A stretch of DNA of 64,000 bases from Phyllobacterium zundukense (GTDB lineage: Bacteria > Pseudomonadota > Alphaproteobacteria > Rhizobiales > Rhizobiaceae), in NCBI RefSeq assembly GCF_025452195.1, contig NZ_CP104971.1, positions 124,001 to 188,000 of the forward strand, given 5' to 3'. Below, in pieces: positions 56,472 through 64,000 of this stretch (position 1 is the first letter of the stretch; every line of letters starts with the position of its first letter). The notes below the pieces were generated by a model. That model ran no database searches. It saw only the letters and a list, made by a program, of their open reading frames with translations, and was not told where the DNA came from. A program made the translations under genes and the position numbers.

Positions 56472-56996
56472 ATGGACGCCATGACCAGCCCATCTGTTGC
56501 TAATTTTTACGACGACGGTTCTCTTGGAGTTGTGCTTGCCGAACTGGAGCCGCACGCTGACAAATCCCTTGTCATCGAATACGGCGGGCGCTCCATCCAA
56601 TCCGGCTACCACGTCACGGAAGTCAAGGCAGGGTCCTTTGTCACGCTCGACTGCGGCGGCAATCCCGACCAATGGCACGAAACGATTCTCCAGGTTGAAG
56701 ACATTCCCTCGCAGGACGGTCGTGATTTCATGAAGGTTGAAAAATTTCGCAAGATTCTCGCCCAAGTAGCAACCAAGATCGAGCTTGAAGCTGAGGCCCG
56801 GTTAACCTTTGAGGTCGGCGTGCCGGGTACCCCGATGCAGGTGTTCGACGTACACGCGCTCGAGATCGACGGGGAACGTGCTCTCTTGCGCCTTGCTCCA
56901 CGTCCTGCCATCTGCAAGCCGAGGCATCGGGCAGCGCAGGTTGCCAACGCGGTCTCCTATTGTGCCTCACCGGCAAAACCTGGATGTTGTGCTTGA
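56472..56996 (+). CDS. DUF6428-type protein linked to arsenic genes
   Basis: A 174-residue protein that I place with the DUF6428 family found beside arsR in rhizobia. The N-terminus (VLAELEPHADKSLVIEYGGR) and the LDCGGNPDQWHETILQVEDI stretch are typical. The C-terminus ends in a cysteine-rich tail (SYCASPAKPGCCA), which could bind arsenite. The start could be the ATG at 56472 or the next at 56481. The role is not known; context makes it part of the arsenic response. Confidence 0.75.
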   Translation: MDAMTSPSVANFYDDGSLGVVLAELEPHADKSLVIEYGGRSIQSGYHVTEVKAGSFVTLDCGGNPDQWHETILQVEDIPSQDGRDFMKVEKFRKILAQVATKIELEAEARLTFEVGVPGTPMQVFDVHALEIDGERALLRLAPRPAICKPRHRAAQVANAVSYCASPAKPGCCA

Positions 56997-57034
56997 GGAA
57001 CATGCTGTCCACCAAGGACGGTCCGACAAGATCG

Positions 57035-57787
57035 TTAGGCATGCTGCCAAACCTTGTAGGCTGAGATGACCAAAATTACCGCAAGCGCAGGAAGTAGGAG
57101 AGCCTCCGGAACGACGCCGAGCAATTGACCGCCAATAAACGTTCCGACAATGGATCCTGCGGCCATGATAAGGACGAACGTTTTGTTTTTGCCTAAGACG
57201 GTGAAACTCTGGTCTCGACTGTACCGGGTGAATCCCACAAGCATGGTCGGCAAGCTCACGGCGAGGGATAGGCTTCCAGCCAGTTTTATGTCCGCGCCAA
57301 ATAGCAGTACCAAAGTTGGGATGAGAAGCTCGCCACCTGCTACCCCCAATAGTGCCGCTACTATGCCGATGATGAAGCCACCTATGATCCCTGCGACAAG
57401 GAGGTACCCATCAGTCAACGCTGGACCATCTGAGACTGCACCATGACCAAGCACCAACACGGCCGCAATTGCGACGAGCATTAAGGCAATTACACGGTAG
57501 CCCGCGCCGAACCAGGCTCCGAGCAGGCTTCCCGCGAGGAGATTGAAGACAATCGGCCATTGTGCGGCGACATCTGTTATAGGGACGGACGTGGCCCGGA
57601 ACGGCAGCGCCGTCGCAACGACGACCAAGCTCATCGCCTTGTTGAGGATCACCGCTTCCAGAGCGCTAAACCGAAACATTCCGATCAGTAGCGGCAAGCG
57701 GAACTCCGCTCCACCAAGGCCGATAAGGCCCCCAAGCGCACCAATCAAGGCCCCTCCACCCGAGGCAGCACTCTTACTCTGTTCCAT
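57035..57787 (-). CDS. TauE/SafE family membrane protein
   Basis: A 250-residue membrane protein with about eight helices in two repeats, each starting with a glycine-rich segment (GALIGALGGLIGLGGAEFRL and GIVAALLGVAGGELLIPTLV). The family is usually linked to export or uptake of sulfite or other sulfur compounds. The ATG at 57787 follows GAGGG; a longer frame has no ribosome site. It lies between two arsenic units and is convergent with the DUF6428-type gene; a link to arsenic is unproven. Confidence 0.85.
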   Translation of the reverse strand: MEQSKSAASGGGALIGALGGLIGLGGAEFRLPLLIGMFRFSALEAVILNKAMSLVVVATALPFRATSVPITDVAAQWPIVFNLLAGSLLGAWFGAGYRVIALMLVAIAAVLVLGHGAVSDGPALTDGYLLVAGIIGGFIIGIVAALLGVAGGELLIPTLVLLFGADIKLAGSLSLAVSLPTMLVGFTRYSRDQSFTVLGKNKTFVLIMAAGSIVGTFIGGQLLGVVPEALLLPALAVILVISAYKVWQHA

Positions 57788-57981
57788 TTTCGCACCCTCG
57801 ATTGGATCTCGAAATCTGCTCCAGCCAAAATGTTGCAAACTTTCAGGAGGGCACTACTCCGGGTCACCCAAGGCAGGTTACTGACGTGCAGGGGGTCAGC
57901 GCTGAAATAATGCGCACATCTGGGTCGAAGACAAGAGGTGAATTCTTCGAGGACTGAGAGAATTTAGTTGGTGCCGCACTC

Positions 57982-58581
57982 CTACGGATCCCTCAGCGGT
58001 TCGGGCTCTCCGTTCCGCCTGAACATGCGGCATCCGTCGCCCACTGCAGCTTCGTAAAGCGAATCACCGGGTTTGATGTTTGCCCACGTCGAGTAGACTT
58101 TGCCCACGGTGATATAGATCTCGCGACGTGCATCGGCGTGGGCAAACCGATCTACATAACGATCCGCCAAAGCCATGCAGTTGCGGAAATACGAGGGAGT
58201 GCCCATGACGCGGTTTTCAGACAGATGCGGATCCAGTACGCCGAGGATAAGTTCGGCGCAAACCTCGATCAGTGCTCCGGCGTAGGGGAGTTCCGGTATG
58301 AAGATTTCATGCTTGGCCGTAGCAAATCCCCGGGCATGGTTATTCGCCGGAATACATTTGACGAAGGGCCTGGGAACGCCGGCGTCGTCGAATATTCGGT
58401 GCGCGAGATCCTTGGCTCTCGTAAACGACATTTGGTTGTGAACAAGGCCGCGTCGGCTGCGCCATACCTCTTCGAGGCGCGCAGCGGGATCTTCCATCTC
58501 CTGCGGAGTTGCCACCAGCGATGCTGACTCCCGGAGTGTCTGCTCGTTGCAACCTTCATCTGAAGTGAAACCTCTTCCCAT
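57982..58581 (-). CDS. Unknown protein with ArsR-type operator (199 aa)
   Basis: I recognise no family. The protein is soluble and mixed alpha/beta, with a Glu/Arg-rich N-terminal half and an aromatic C-terminal half (YFRNCMALADRYVDRF, REIYITVGKVYSTWAN). The start at 58581 is chosen because the ATG lies in a 23-bp sequence that recurs, inverted, over the start of the divergent arsR gene (58801), implying shared control. Other in-frame ATGs upstream lack this and a ribosome site. It is probably an arsenic-regulated gene whose function is not known. Confidence 0.65.
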   Translation of the reverse strand: MGRGFTSDEGCNEQTLRESASLVATPQEMEDPAARLEEVWRSRRGLVHNQMSFTRAKDLAHRIFDDAGVPRPFVKCIPANNHARGFATAKHEIFIPELPYAGALIEVCAELILGVLDPHLSENRVMGTPSYFRNCMALADRYVDRFAHADARREIYITVGKVYSTWANIKPGDSLYEAAVGDGCRMFRRNGEPEPLRDP

Positions 58582-58600
58582 ATATCGAGATTTACCGATG
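58578..58600 (-). promoter_or_regulatory. Operator over the start of the unknown gene
   Basis: These 23 bases match 58782-58804 in inverted orientation at 21 of 23 positions (core ATATATCGxGATTTAxCGATG). The ATG of the leftward gene is inside it. Likely the binding site of the ArsR encoded at 58801. Confidence 0.65.
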
Positions 58601-58781
58601 GAAATGCTTGGTGTCAATGCCCACGCAGTCAGCGGCAGTTGTTGATGCGCCAATCAGACAACGGATGCTGCGACTGTTCACAGTGATCAACCGGAATTGT
58701 CCGGTGTAGTTTCAAGACCGCCGAGCCTTATTCCTACAAATTGATCGGATCGAAGAGAGAACCGTTGACAGAATTCCGAAA

Positions 58782-58804
58782 CATCGATAAATCCCGATAT
58801 ATGG
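58782..58804 (+). promoter_or_regulatory. Operator over the start of the second arsR
   Basis: Inverted counterpart of 58578-58600, two mismatches in 23, with the arsR ATG at 58801 inside it. Bound repressor would cover the ribosome start region as well as the promoter end. The two copies are about 200 bp apart, and a repressor could bridge them. Confidence 0.65.
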
Positions 58805-59157
58805 ACAAAAACGAGACAATAGAAGCCTTTTCGGCACTTGCGCAACCGACGCGAATGGACGCGTTCAAACTCATCGTCATGCACGAACCCGACGGTATCG
58901 CCGCAGGTGAGGTGTCCCGGATACTCGACGTTCCGCAGAACACGATGTCAACCCATCTCGCGATCATGACAAGGGCCGGGCTGATCTCTTCTGAGCGACA
59001 AAGCCGTTCCATCATCTATCGCGCCAATTTCGAAAACCTGCGCGAGGCGATCAATTTCCTCCTGAAGGATTGCTGCGCTGGCCATCCCGACATCTGTGCA
59101 CCTCTCATTGCCGACATCGTCCCTTGCTGTCCTCCCAAGGAGAATTTCAATGTCTGA
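58801..59157 (+). CDS. arsR: ArsR family arsenic-responsive repressor (copy 2)
   Basis: A 118-residue repressor of the second ars operon. The HTH is VPQNTMSTHLAIMTRAGLIS. The C-terminus has a cysteine pair (KDCCAGHPDICAPL) and a second (VPCCPPKE) that are likely metalloid ligands. The start is the ATG at 58801, inside the conserved operator; an in-frame start 20 codons upstream has no such support. Its stop overlaps the next gene by 8 bp. Confidence 0.93.
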   Translation: MDKNETIEAFSALAQPTRMDAFKLIVMHEPDGIAAGEVSRILDVPQNTMSTHLAIMTRAGLISSERQSRSIIYRANFENLREAINFLLKDCCAGHPDICAPLIADIVPCCPPKENFNV

Positions 59158-60082
59158 CCGCGTCTACAACGTCCTCTTTCTTTGCACCGGGAATTCAGCC
59201 CGGTCTATTCTGGCTGAATCCATCCTCAATGCCGAAGGTAAGGGTCGCTTCCAGGCATTTTCCGCAGGAAGTCAGCCGAAAGGTGAGGTTAATCCTCTCG
59301 CGCTTAAAGTCCTTGCGGCGCTGGGATACCCCACGGAAGGATTCCGCTCCAAGAGCTGGGACGAGTTTGCGGTTGAAGGCGCACCCCAGATGGATTTCAT
59401 CTTTACCGTCTGTGACAGCGCGGCAGGAGAAGCGTGCCCGATTTGGCCTGGCCATCCCATGACGGCTCATTGGGGTATCGAAGACCCCGCAGCCGTCGAG
59501 GGCGCGGACATCGAAAAGGAAAGGGCGTTCTCGCTGGCCGCCCGCTACATGAAGAACAGGATCATGGCATTCCTCAACCTTCGCCATGATGCCGTGGACC
59601 AACTGTGGTTGACCACAAAGCTCCAGGCGATCGGCCGACGTGAGGGACTGGAACCCGAGGAAATCGACAATGTCGATAGCGGACTTGAATCGGCTTTGCG
59701 GTCTGCCGATCTTCCAACGGAGGATCTCGGTCAGTCGAGCGGCAAGTTCTTCCGTTTTTCAGACCGCGAAGGCAAACCCGTCGGATACGGCGGCGTCGAG
59801 TTCTACGGAAAGGATGCGCTCCTGCGCTCGATCGCAGTGCCGGCCGAGGCGCAAAAGCACGGACACGGCAGCGCCATCACACGGCTGTTGCTCCGCTATG
59901 CCGACATTCAGGGTGCGGAGGCAGGATATCTTCTGACGACCGACGCTGCCCCGTTCTTCGGCAAGCTGGGCTTTCGCCCGGTCGAGCGGACGGCCGTACC
60001 GGATGCGATCCTGTCTACACCACAAGCATCGGGCCTTTGCCCGTCGACGGCGTCAATCTTGACGCGTTCGGTTTCCATCTAA
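59150..60082 (+). CDS. Fused arsenate reductase / ArsN2 acetyltransferase
   Basis: A 310-residue fusion. The N-terminal domain (about 1-145) is a low-molecular-weight-phosphatase-type arsenate reductase, with the P-loop Cys12 in FLCTGNSARSILAE and the catalytic CDSAAGEACPIWPGHPMTAH. The C-terminal part (about 185-290) is a GNAT fold of the ArsN2 type (LLRSIAVPAEAQKHGHGSAI, PFFGKLGFRPVERT). The first reduces arsenate to arsenite. The second's target in vivo is unsure. AAGGAG lies seven bases before the ATG, inside the arsR end. Confidence 0.9.
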   Translation: MSDRVYNVLFLCTGNSARSILAESILNAEGKGRFQAFSAGSQPKGEVNPLALKVLAALGYPTEGFRSKSWDEFAVEGAPQMDFIFTVCDSAAGEACPIWPGHPMTAHWGIEDPAAVEGADIEKERAFSLAARYMKNRIMAFLNLRHDAVDQLWLTTKLQAIGRREGLEPEEIDNVDSGLESALRSADLPTEDLGQSSGKFFRFSDREGKPVGYGGVEFYGKDALLRSIAVPAEAQKHGHGSAITRLLLRYADIQGAEAGYLLTTDAAPFFGKLGFRPVERTAVPDAILSTPQASGLCPSTASILTRSVSI

Positions 60083-60091
60083 GGAAAAACC

Positions 60092-60202
60092 ATGTCCGTT
60101 TTGGAACATTATCTCGGGCTCGGCGGAGCCAGCGTCGTCGGTATCGCACTCGGCTCCGCCGAAATTAGCTGCAATCTACCGAAGGTGGGTCAATGGCCGT
60201 GA
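60092..60202 (+). CDS. Possible small protein before aqpS (36 aa)
   Basis: AAGGA lies six bases before the ATG, and the frame runs to a stop inside the aqpS start. The peptide reads MSVLEHYLGLGGASVVGIAL then GSAEISCNLPKVGQWP. It has a Gly-rich hydrophobic stretch but no clear helix. It could be a leader for translational coupling to aqpS, or chance. Confidence 0.3.
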   Translation: MSVLEHYLGLGGASVVGIALGSAEISCNLPKVGQWP

Positions 60203-60900
60203 CACCGGATCTGGCCCGTCGCCTCGCGGCAGAAGCGCTCGGCACGGCGATGCTCGTGGCCACCGTCGTCGGTTCCGGGATCATGGCCGACCGACTGACC
60301 AACGATGTGGCGCTTGCCCTGCTCGGGAATACCATCCCCACTGGCGCGATCCTGGTGGTACTGATCACCATTCTGGGACCAATTTCAGGCGCACACTTCA
60401 ATCCGGCAGTGACGATGGTCTTCGCACTTCGCAGGGAGATCGAGGCGAATGCAGCGCTCTTCTACATCGTGGCGCAGATCGCGGGCGGCATAGCCGGATC
60501 GCTCATAGCCCACGCGATGTTCGAGCTTCCAATCATCGAACTTTCGGCGACAGTTCGCACCGGGACGGGACAGTGGATTGCGGAAGCGGTAGCGGCCTTC
60601 GGTCTCGTCTTTACTATCCTGGCCGGCCTTCGCTTTCGGCCGGATGCAATTCCCTGGCTGGTCGGGCTCTACATTACCGCCGCCTACTGGTTCACCGCCT
60701 CGACATCGTTTGCCAATCCAGCCGTCGCGATCGCGCGAGCGTTGTCGAACACCTTCGCAGGCATCCGTCCCGCCGACTTACCCGGCTTTATCATCGCCGA
60801 GGTCCTCGGCGCATTGCTGGCAATGGCGCTGGCCAGTTGGATGCTGTCGGAACAGAATCCCGCGCCCCAAGCACTTAGCAAACTGAAAGGTGCTGAATGA
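60193..60900 (+). CDS. aqpS: Aquaglyceroporin-type channel AqpS
   Basis: A 235-residue MIP-family channel with six helices. The two half-helix motifs are HFNPAVT and FANPAVAIAR. The usual arginine straight after the second NPA is valine, as in AqpS of Sinorhizobium, whose wider pore lets out arsenite made by ArsC. AAGGTGGG precedes the ATG. It overlaps arsC by 4 bp (ATGA). This gene replaces an arsB pump in the operon. Confidence 0.93.
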   Translation: MAVTPDLARRLAAEALGTAMLVATVVGSGIMADRLTNDVALALLGNTIPTGAILVVLITILGPISGAHFNPAVTMVFALRREIEANAALFYIVAQIAGGIAGSLIAHAMFELPIIELSATVRTGTGQWIAEAVAAFGLVFTILAGLRFRPDAIPWLVGLYITAAYWFTASTSFANPAVAIARALSNTFAGIRPADLPGFIIAEVLGALLAMALASWMLSEQNPAPQALSKLKGAE

Positions 60901-61325
60901 CCATGAACGTTACCATCTACCACAATCCGTCGTGCGGCACGTCACGCAACACGCTGGCGCTGATCCGCAATGCCGGCATCGAGCCGACAATCATCGAATA
61001 CCTGAAAACGCCCCCGAGCCGTCAGGAGCTGAAGGACCTGATCCAGAAAGCCGGGCTGACAGTTCGCGAAGCCATTCGCGAAAAAGGCACGCCTTACGCC
61101 GAACTCGGCCTGGATAACCCGTCATTGACCGACGAAGAGTTGCTGGACGCCATGGAGACACATCCAATCCTCATCAACCGTCCCTTTGTCGTCACCGAAA
61201 AAGGCGTCCGTTTAAGCCGGCCTTCGGAGCTGGTTCTCGATATTCTGCCTGCACCGCAACAAGGAGCGTTCGCCAAGGAAGACGGTGAGCTCGTCATCGA
61301 CGCCAAAGGAAAGCGTGTTGTCTGA
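60897..61325 (+). CDS. arsC: Arsenate reductase ArsC, glutaredoxin type
   Basis: A 142-residue cytoplasmic enzyme that reduces arsenate with glutaredoxin/glutathione. The active-site Cys13 is in [17 protein letters not shown], and the [20 protein letters not shown] stretch contains the arsenate-binding arginines. The ATG overlaps the aqpS stop. It provides a second reductase beside the fused one. Confidence 0.96.
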   Translation: MTMNVTIYHNPSCGTSRNTLALIRNAGIEPTIIEYLKTPPSRQELKDLIQKAGLTVREAIREKGTPYAELGLDNPSLTDEELLDAMETHPILINRPFVVTEKGVRLSRPSELVLDILPAPQQGAFAKEDGELVIDAKGKRVV

Positions 61326-62028
61326 TCTGCCCAATGCAATCCCCGATGCGCTGGAGGTGCCGGAACATTCGAAGCTTTCCGGACCACGTTCCACGCATCG
61401 TCCGCGTATCCTTCTGCTCTACGGCTCGTTGCGGAAAGTCTCCTATAGCCGGCTGCTGACCCTAGAGGCGGCGCGGCTGCTGGAGCATTTCGGGGCGGAG
61501 GCTCGCATCTACGATCCATCCGGGTTGCCGCTTCCGGACGACGCACCGATTGACCATTCCAAGGTGCAGGAACTGCGCGAGCTTTCTCTGTGGTCAGAGG
61601 GCCAAGTCTGGACCAGTCCCGAACGCCATGGGGCGATGACTGGCGTCATGAAGTCCCAAATCGATTGGATACCGCTCGCGATGGGTTCGATCCGGCCCAC
61701 ACAGGGGCGTACGCTTGCCGTCATGCAGGTGTCTGGCGGTTCGCAATCCTTCAACGCGGTGAACCAGATGCGGGTGCTCGGGCGCTGGATGCGTATGATC
61801 ACCATCCCGAACCAGTCCTCGGTGGCGAAAGCCTATCAGGAATTCGACGAGCACGGACGTATGAGACCTTCGGCTTATTACGACCGGGTCGTTGACGTGA
61901 TGGAGGAGTTGGTCAAGTTCACCTTGCTGACGCGGGATGTCTCCGGTTATCTCACCGACAGGTACAGTGAACGCAAAGAGAGTGCAGCGGAACTGGAGAA
62001 ACGCGTCAATCTCAAAAGTGCCGTTTAA
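61315..62028 (+). CDS. arsH: ArsH, NADPH-dependent FMN reductase
   Basis: A 237-residue flavoprotein that oxidises trivalent organoarsenicals and is common in rhizobial ars operons. The flavin site is [18 protein letters not shown], followed by [19 protein letters not shown] and [20 protein letters not shown]. The start is a GTG at 61315 (or TTG at 61318), behind AAAGGA and overlapping the arsC stop. It is the last gene of this operon. Confidence 0.93.
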   Translation: MLSDLPNAIPDALEVPEHSKLSGPRSTHRPRILLLYGSLRKVSYSRLLTLEAARLLEHFGAEARIYDPSGLPLPDDAPIDHSKVQELRELSLWSEGQVWTSPERHGAMTGVMKSQIDWIPLAMGSIRPTQGRTLAVMQVSGGSQSFNAVNQMRVLGRWMRMITIPNQSSVAKAYQEFDEHGRMRPSAYYDRVVDVMEELVKFTLLTRDVSGYLTDRYSERKESAAELEKRVNLKSAV

Positions 62029-62069
62029 GCAAGAAGTTCAACGTCTTAGACGCGATCATTTGAAACTGT

Positions 62070-63104
62070 TTAACCGCCTGTGACGCTCATGTGGCGGGAG
62101 ACGGCAGGGCGATTGTGACGGCGGTCGATGATGAAATCATGACCCTTCGGCTTGCGGCCAATTGCTTCGTCAATGGCATTATTCAGAAGTTCGTTCCCTT
62201 CTGACGCGCGCAATGGTTCACGCAGGTCAGCCGCGTCTTCCTGACCGAGGCACATATAAAGCGTACCGGTGCAAGTCAGACGTACCCGGTTGCAACTCTC
62301 GCAGAAGTTATGCGTCATCGGTGTGATGAAGCCGACACGCCCGCCGGTTTCCTCGATCTCGACATAGCGGGCAGGACCGCCGGTCTTGTAAGCGATGTCG
62401 ATCAAGGTGAACTCTTCGCTGAGTTTGGCCCGCAGCAGCGACAGCGGCAGGTACTGGTCTGTACGATCGAGATCAATCTCACCCATTGGCATGGTTTCGA
62501 TCAGCGTCAGATCCATACCGCGTCTATGAGCCCAGCGAATCATCTCTGGAATCTCCTGATCGTTGAAGCCCTTAAGGGCGACTGCGTTCAGCTTGACCTT
62601 GATGCCGGCATCTTGCGCAGCATCGATGCCTTCCATAACCCGGTTGAAGTCACCCCAGCGGGTAATGGCGCGGAATTTATCAGGATCAAGCGTATCGAGC
62701 GATACGTTGATACGCTTGACGCCATGACCGGCCAATTCAGGCGCAAAGCGTGCGAGCTGCGAGCCATTCGTGGTGAGTGTCAACTCTTCGAGCGCACCGG
62801 ACTGCAGATGACGCGAAAGCTCGCCGATCAAATGTATGATATTCTTGCGGACCAGCGGCTCGCCGCCGGTAAGACGCAGTTTTTTCACGCCCTTCTCGAT
62901 GAATGCAGTGCAAAGCCGATCCAACTCCTCAAGCGTGAGCAGATCCTTCTTCGGCAGGAATGTCATATGTTCCGACATGCAATAGGTGCAGCGGAAGTCG
63001 CAACGATCCGTCACCGATACGCGCAAATAGCTGATCGTTCGCCCGTAAGGGTCGATCATGGGGGCCTGATGGATCAAGCCGCCAACCAGTATCGTGGGGA
63101 CCAA
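62070..63104 (-). CDS. moaA: GTP 3',8-cyclase MoaA
   Basis: A radical-SAM enzyme that starts molybdenum cofactor synthesis from GTP. The first cluster motif is [11 protein letters not shown] and the second [18 protein letters not shown]. The TTG at 63104 lies six bases after GGAGG and gives 344 residues; a longer TTG start at 63122 has no ribosome site, and an ATG at 63056 is also possible. With moeA it supports the molybdenum-containing AioA. It reads toward arsH. Confidence 0.94.
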   Translation of the reverse strand: MVPTILVGGLIHQAPMIDPYGRTISYLRVSVTDRCDFRCTYCMSEHMTFLPKKDLLTLEELDRLCTAFIEKGVKKLRLTGGEPLVRKNIIHLIGELSRHLQSGALEELTLTTNGSQLARFAPELAGHGVKRINVSLDTLDPDKFRAITRWGDFNRVMEGIDAAQDAGIKVKLNAVALKGFNDQEIPEMIRWAHRRGMDLTLIETMPMGEIDLDRTDQYLPLSLLRAKLSEEFTLIDIAYKTGGPARYVEIEETGGRVGFITPMTHNFCESCNRVRLTCTGTLYMCLGQEDAADLREPLRASEGNELLNNAIDEAIGRKPKGHDFIIDRRHNRPAVSRHMSVTGG

Positions 63105-63231
63105 GATTTTCCTCCGTGGCAATGAGAATGCGCCACACAGATTGACGCGTCAATGGCTGTGCCAGCAGTGTTTTGGCGAGAATTTAATGAGAAGCGCGTC
63201 CTTAAATCAGCCTGCATGGCGCTGGAGAATG

Positions 63232-64000
63232 TCAGCCGTTTGGACCACCAATAAACCGGTACCGCACGAACTTCGAGACGTAGTCGATGATGCTCACGGT
63301 GACGATGATGAGCACGACAATGTATGCGACCTCGTCATAGCGGAGAACATTCCACCGTGAAATCAACTCAAAACCGATACCTCCGGCACCGACCAGCCCA
63401 AGGATGGCAGCAGAACGGGTGTTCGACTCGAAGAAGTAGAGCGCCTGGGAAATGAGCACTGGAAGGACTTGAGGCAGCATTCCCCACCGCTGAACCAGGA
63501 GCGGCCCCGCGCCCGTTGACCGCACGCCTTCGATTGGCTGTCGTTCGGCGTTTTCCAAGGCTTCGGAGAAAAGCTTTGCGAGTGTTCCGGTGTCGCTGAT
63601 GAAGATCGCCAGAATCCCGGCCATCGGCCCAAGCCCCACGGCGGAAATGAAGATGAGTGCCCAAATGACTTGGTCGACGCCGCGCGCGACGTCGAACAGA
63701 CGCTTGCCGGCAAACCGCACCAGAAAGACGGGCATAACGTTGCGTGCGGTCATGAAGGCGAGGGGAACCGCGACAAGCGTTGCCAGCGTCGTGCCCAACA
63801 ACGCCATGGCAACCGTTTCCAATATCGAAGACAGGATTGCCGTGTGATCCCACTCCGCAAACTTGGACCAGTCGAAAAAATGGGAAATAAGTGCGCCGGC
63901 CCGCGGATCGGGTTGGGCAAGCCGGAGCGGGGTCAGGTCAAAATGCACGTGCAACCAGATGATGATGCCGACGAACAGTGCCCAAGCGCAGTAAATTCCC
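63232..64000 (-). CDS. phnE: Phosphonate ABC transporter permease PhnE (partial)
   Basis: An inner-membrane permease that runs off the right edge, its start lying beyond the window. The visible part begins in a helix (IYCAWALFVGIIIW), then RLFDVARGVDQVIWALIFIS and the coupling loop with VLPVLISQALYFFESNTRSA typical of PhnE. It would import phosphonates or phosphite with a PhnC ATPase and PhnD receptor. It ends 128 bp from moaA and probably belongs to an operon extending to the right. Confidence 0.92.
   Translation of the reverse strand, partial: GIYCAWALFVGIIIWLHVHFDLTPLRLAQPDPRAGALISHFFDWSKFAEWDHTAILSSILETVAMALLGTTLATLVAVPLAFMTARNVMPVFLVRFAGKRLFDVARGVDQVIWALIFISAVGLGPMAGILAIFISDTGTLAKLFSEALENAERQPIEGVRSTGAGPLLVQRWGMLPQVLPVLISQALYFFESNTRSAAILGLVGAGGIGFELISRWNVLRYDEVAYIVVLIIVTVSIIDYVSKFVRYRFIGGPNG

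Noticed and set aside
1..64000. CRISPR arrays, tRNA or rRNA genes, replication origin
   Set aside because: No regularly spaced repeats, cloverleaf-like genes or rep/par genes were seen in reading the sequence.

Overview
The window looks like accessory DNA of an alphaproteobacterium of the order Rhizobiales. The protein sequences have a rhizobial character (Kdp, Kup, Pst-PhoU-PhoB, MoaA, AioBA, AqpS). Genes are GC-rich and the spaces between them more AT-rich. There are ArsR/AqpS/ArsC/ArsH and AioXSR-AioBA arsenic clusters, IS6-type and IS110-type insertion-sequence traces, several gene tails and no housekeeping core. This suggests a plasmid or a genomic island. I saw no rRNA, tRNA, CRISPR array or replication/partition genes.

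Region 1 (1-10.9 kb) holds a TAXI-type TRAP uptake system, a Kup potassium transporter and an NhaA sodium/proton antiporter. Around them are debris: a 77-bp direct repeat, the last codons of an APC permease, a zinc-ribbon gene with an internal stop, an IS110-type transposase tail and a second, broken kup tail. Region 2 (11-15.9 kb) is a TetR-controlled efflux unit (adaptor, permease, ATPase) with a palindromic operator, then a hydratase-like gene. Region 3 (16.3-25.1 kb) is a complete kdp locus for high-affinity K+ uptake. It carries kdpFABC, the sensor kinase KdpD and regulator KdpE, two extra one-helix small proteins, and a PtsN-like EIIA gene straight after kdpE. Region 4 (25-37 kb) is patchy: an APC permease, an opposed set of three tiny membrane-protein genes, a tandem universal stress protein, a MITE-like element, unknown secreted and membrane proteins, an RND pump fragment ending at an IS6 remnant, a second PstS-like protein, and a Na/Pi cotransporter cut by a full IS6-type element.

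Region 5 (37-54.7 kb) is the arsenite-oxidation and phosphate block: aioX-aioS-aioR, a divergent permease/LysR pair, aioB-aioA-cytochrome c-moeA, then pstS-pstC-pstA-pstB-phoU-phoB behind a tandem PHO box. An exact sigma-54 promoter lies before aioB, with palindromes about 70-110 bp upstream that could bind AioR. Both aioR and aioA carry single-base frameshifts, so as written the arsenite oxidase and its activator are broken. Region 6 (54.8-62 kb) is arsenic resistance: an ArsK-like MFS pump and ArsR, a DUF6428-type protein, a TauE/SafE exporter, an unknown protein, then arsR-[arsC-arsN2 fusion]-aqpS-arsC-arsH. The second arsR and the unknown protein start inside two nearly identical operator sequences in inverted orientation. 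The window closes with moaA, which serves molybdenum cofactor synthesis, and a phnE-type permease that runs off the end.

Taken together the genes would sense and oxidise arsenite (AioX/S/R, AioBA with cytochrome c and Moco genes), keep phosphate uptake selective while arsenate accumulates (Pst/PhoU/PhoB), reduce and export residual arsenic (ArsC, AqpS, ArsK, ArsH), and keep ion balance (Kup, Kdp, NhaA). Functional statements rest on family recognition from the sequence alone. No database search was possible.
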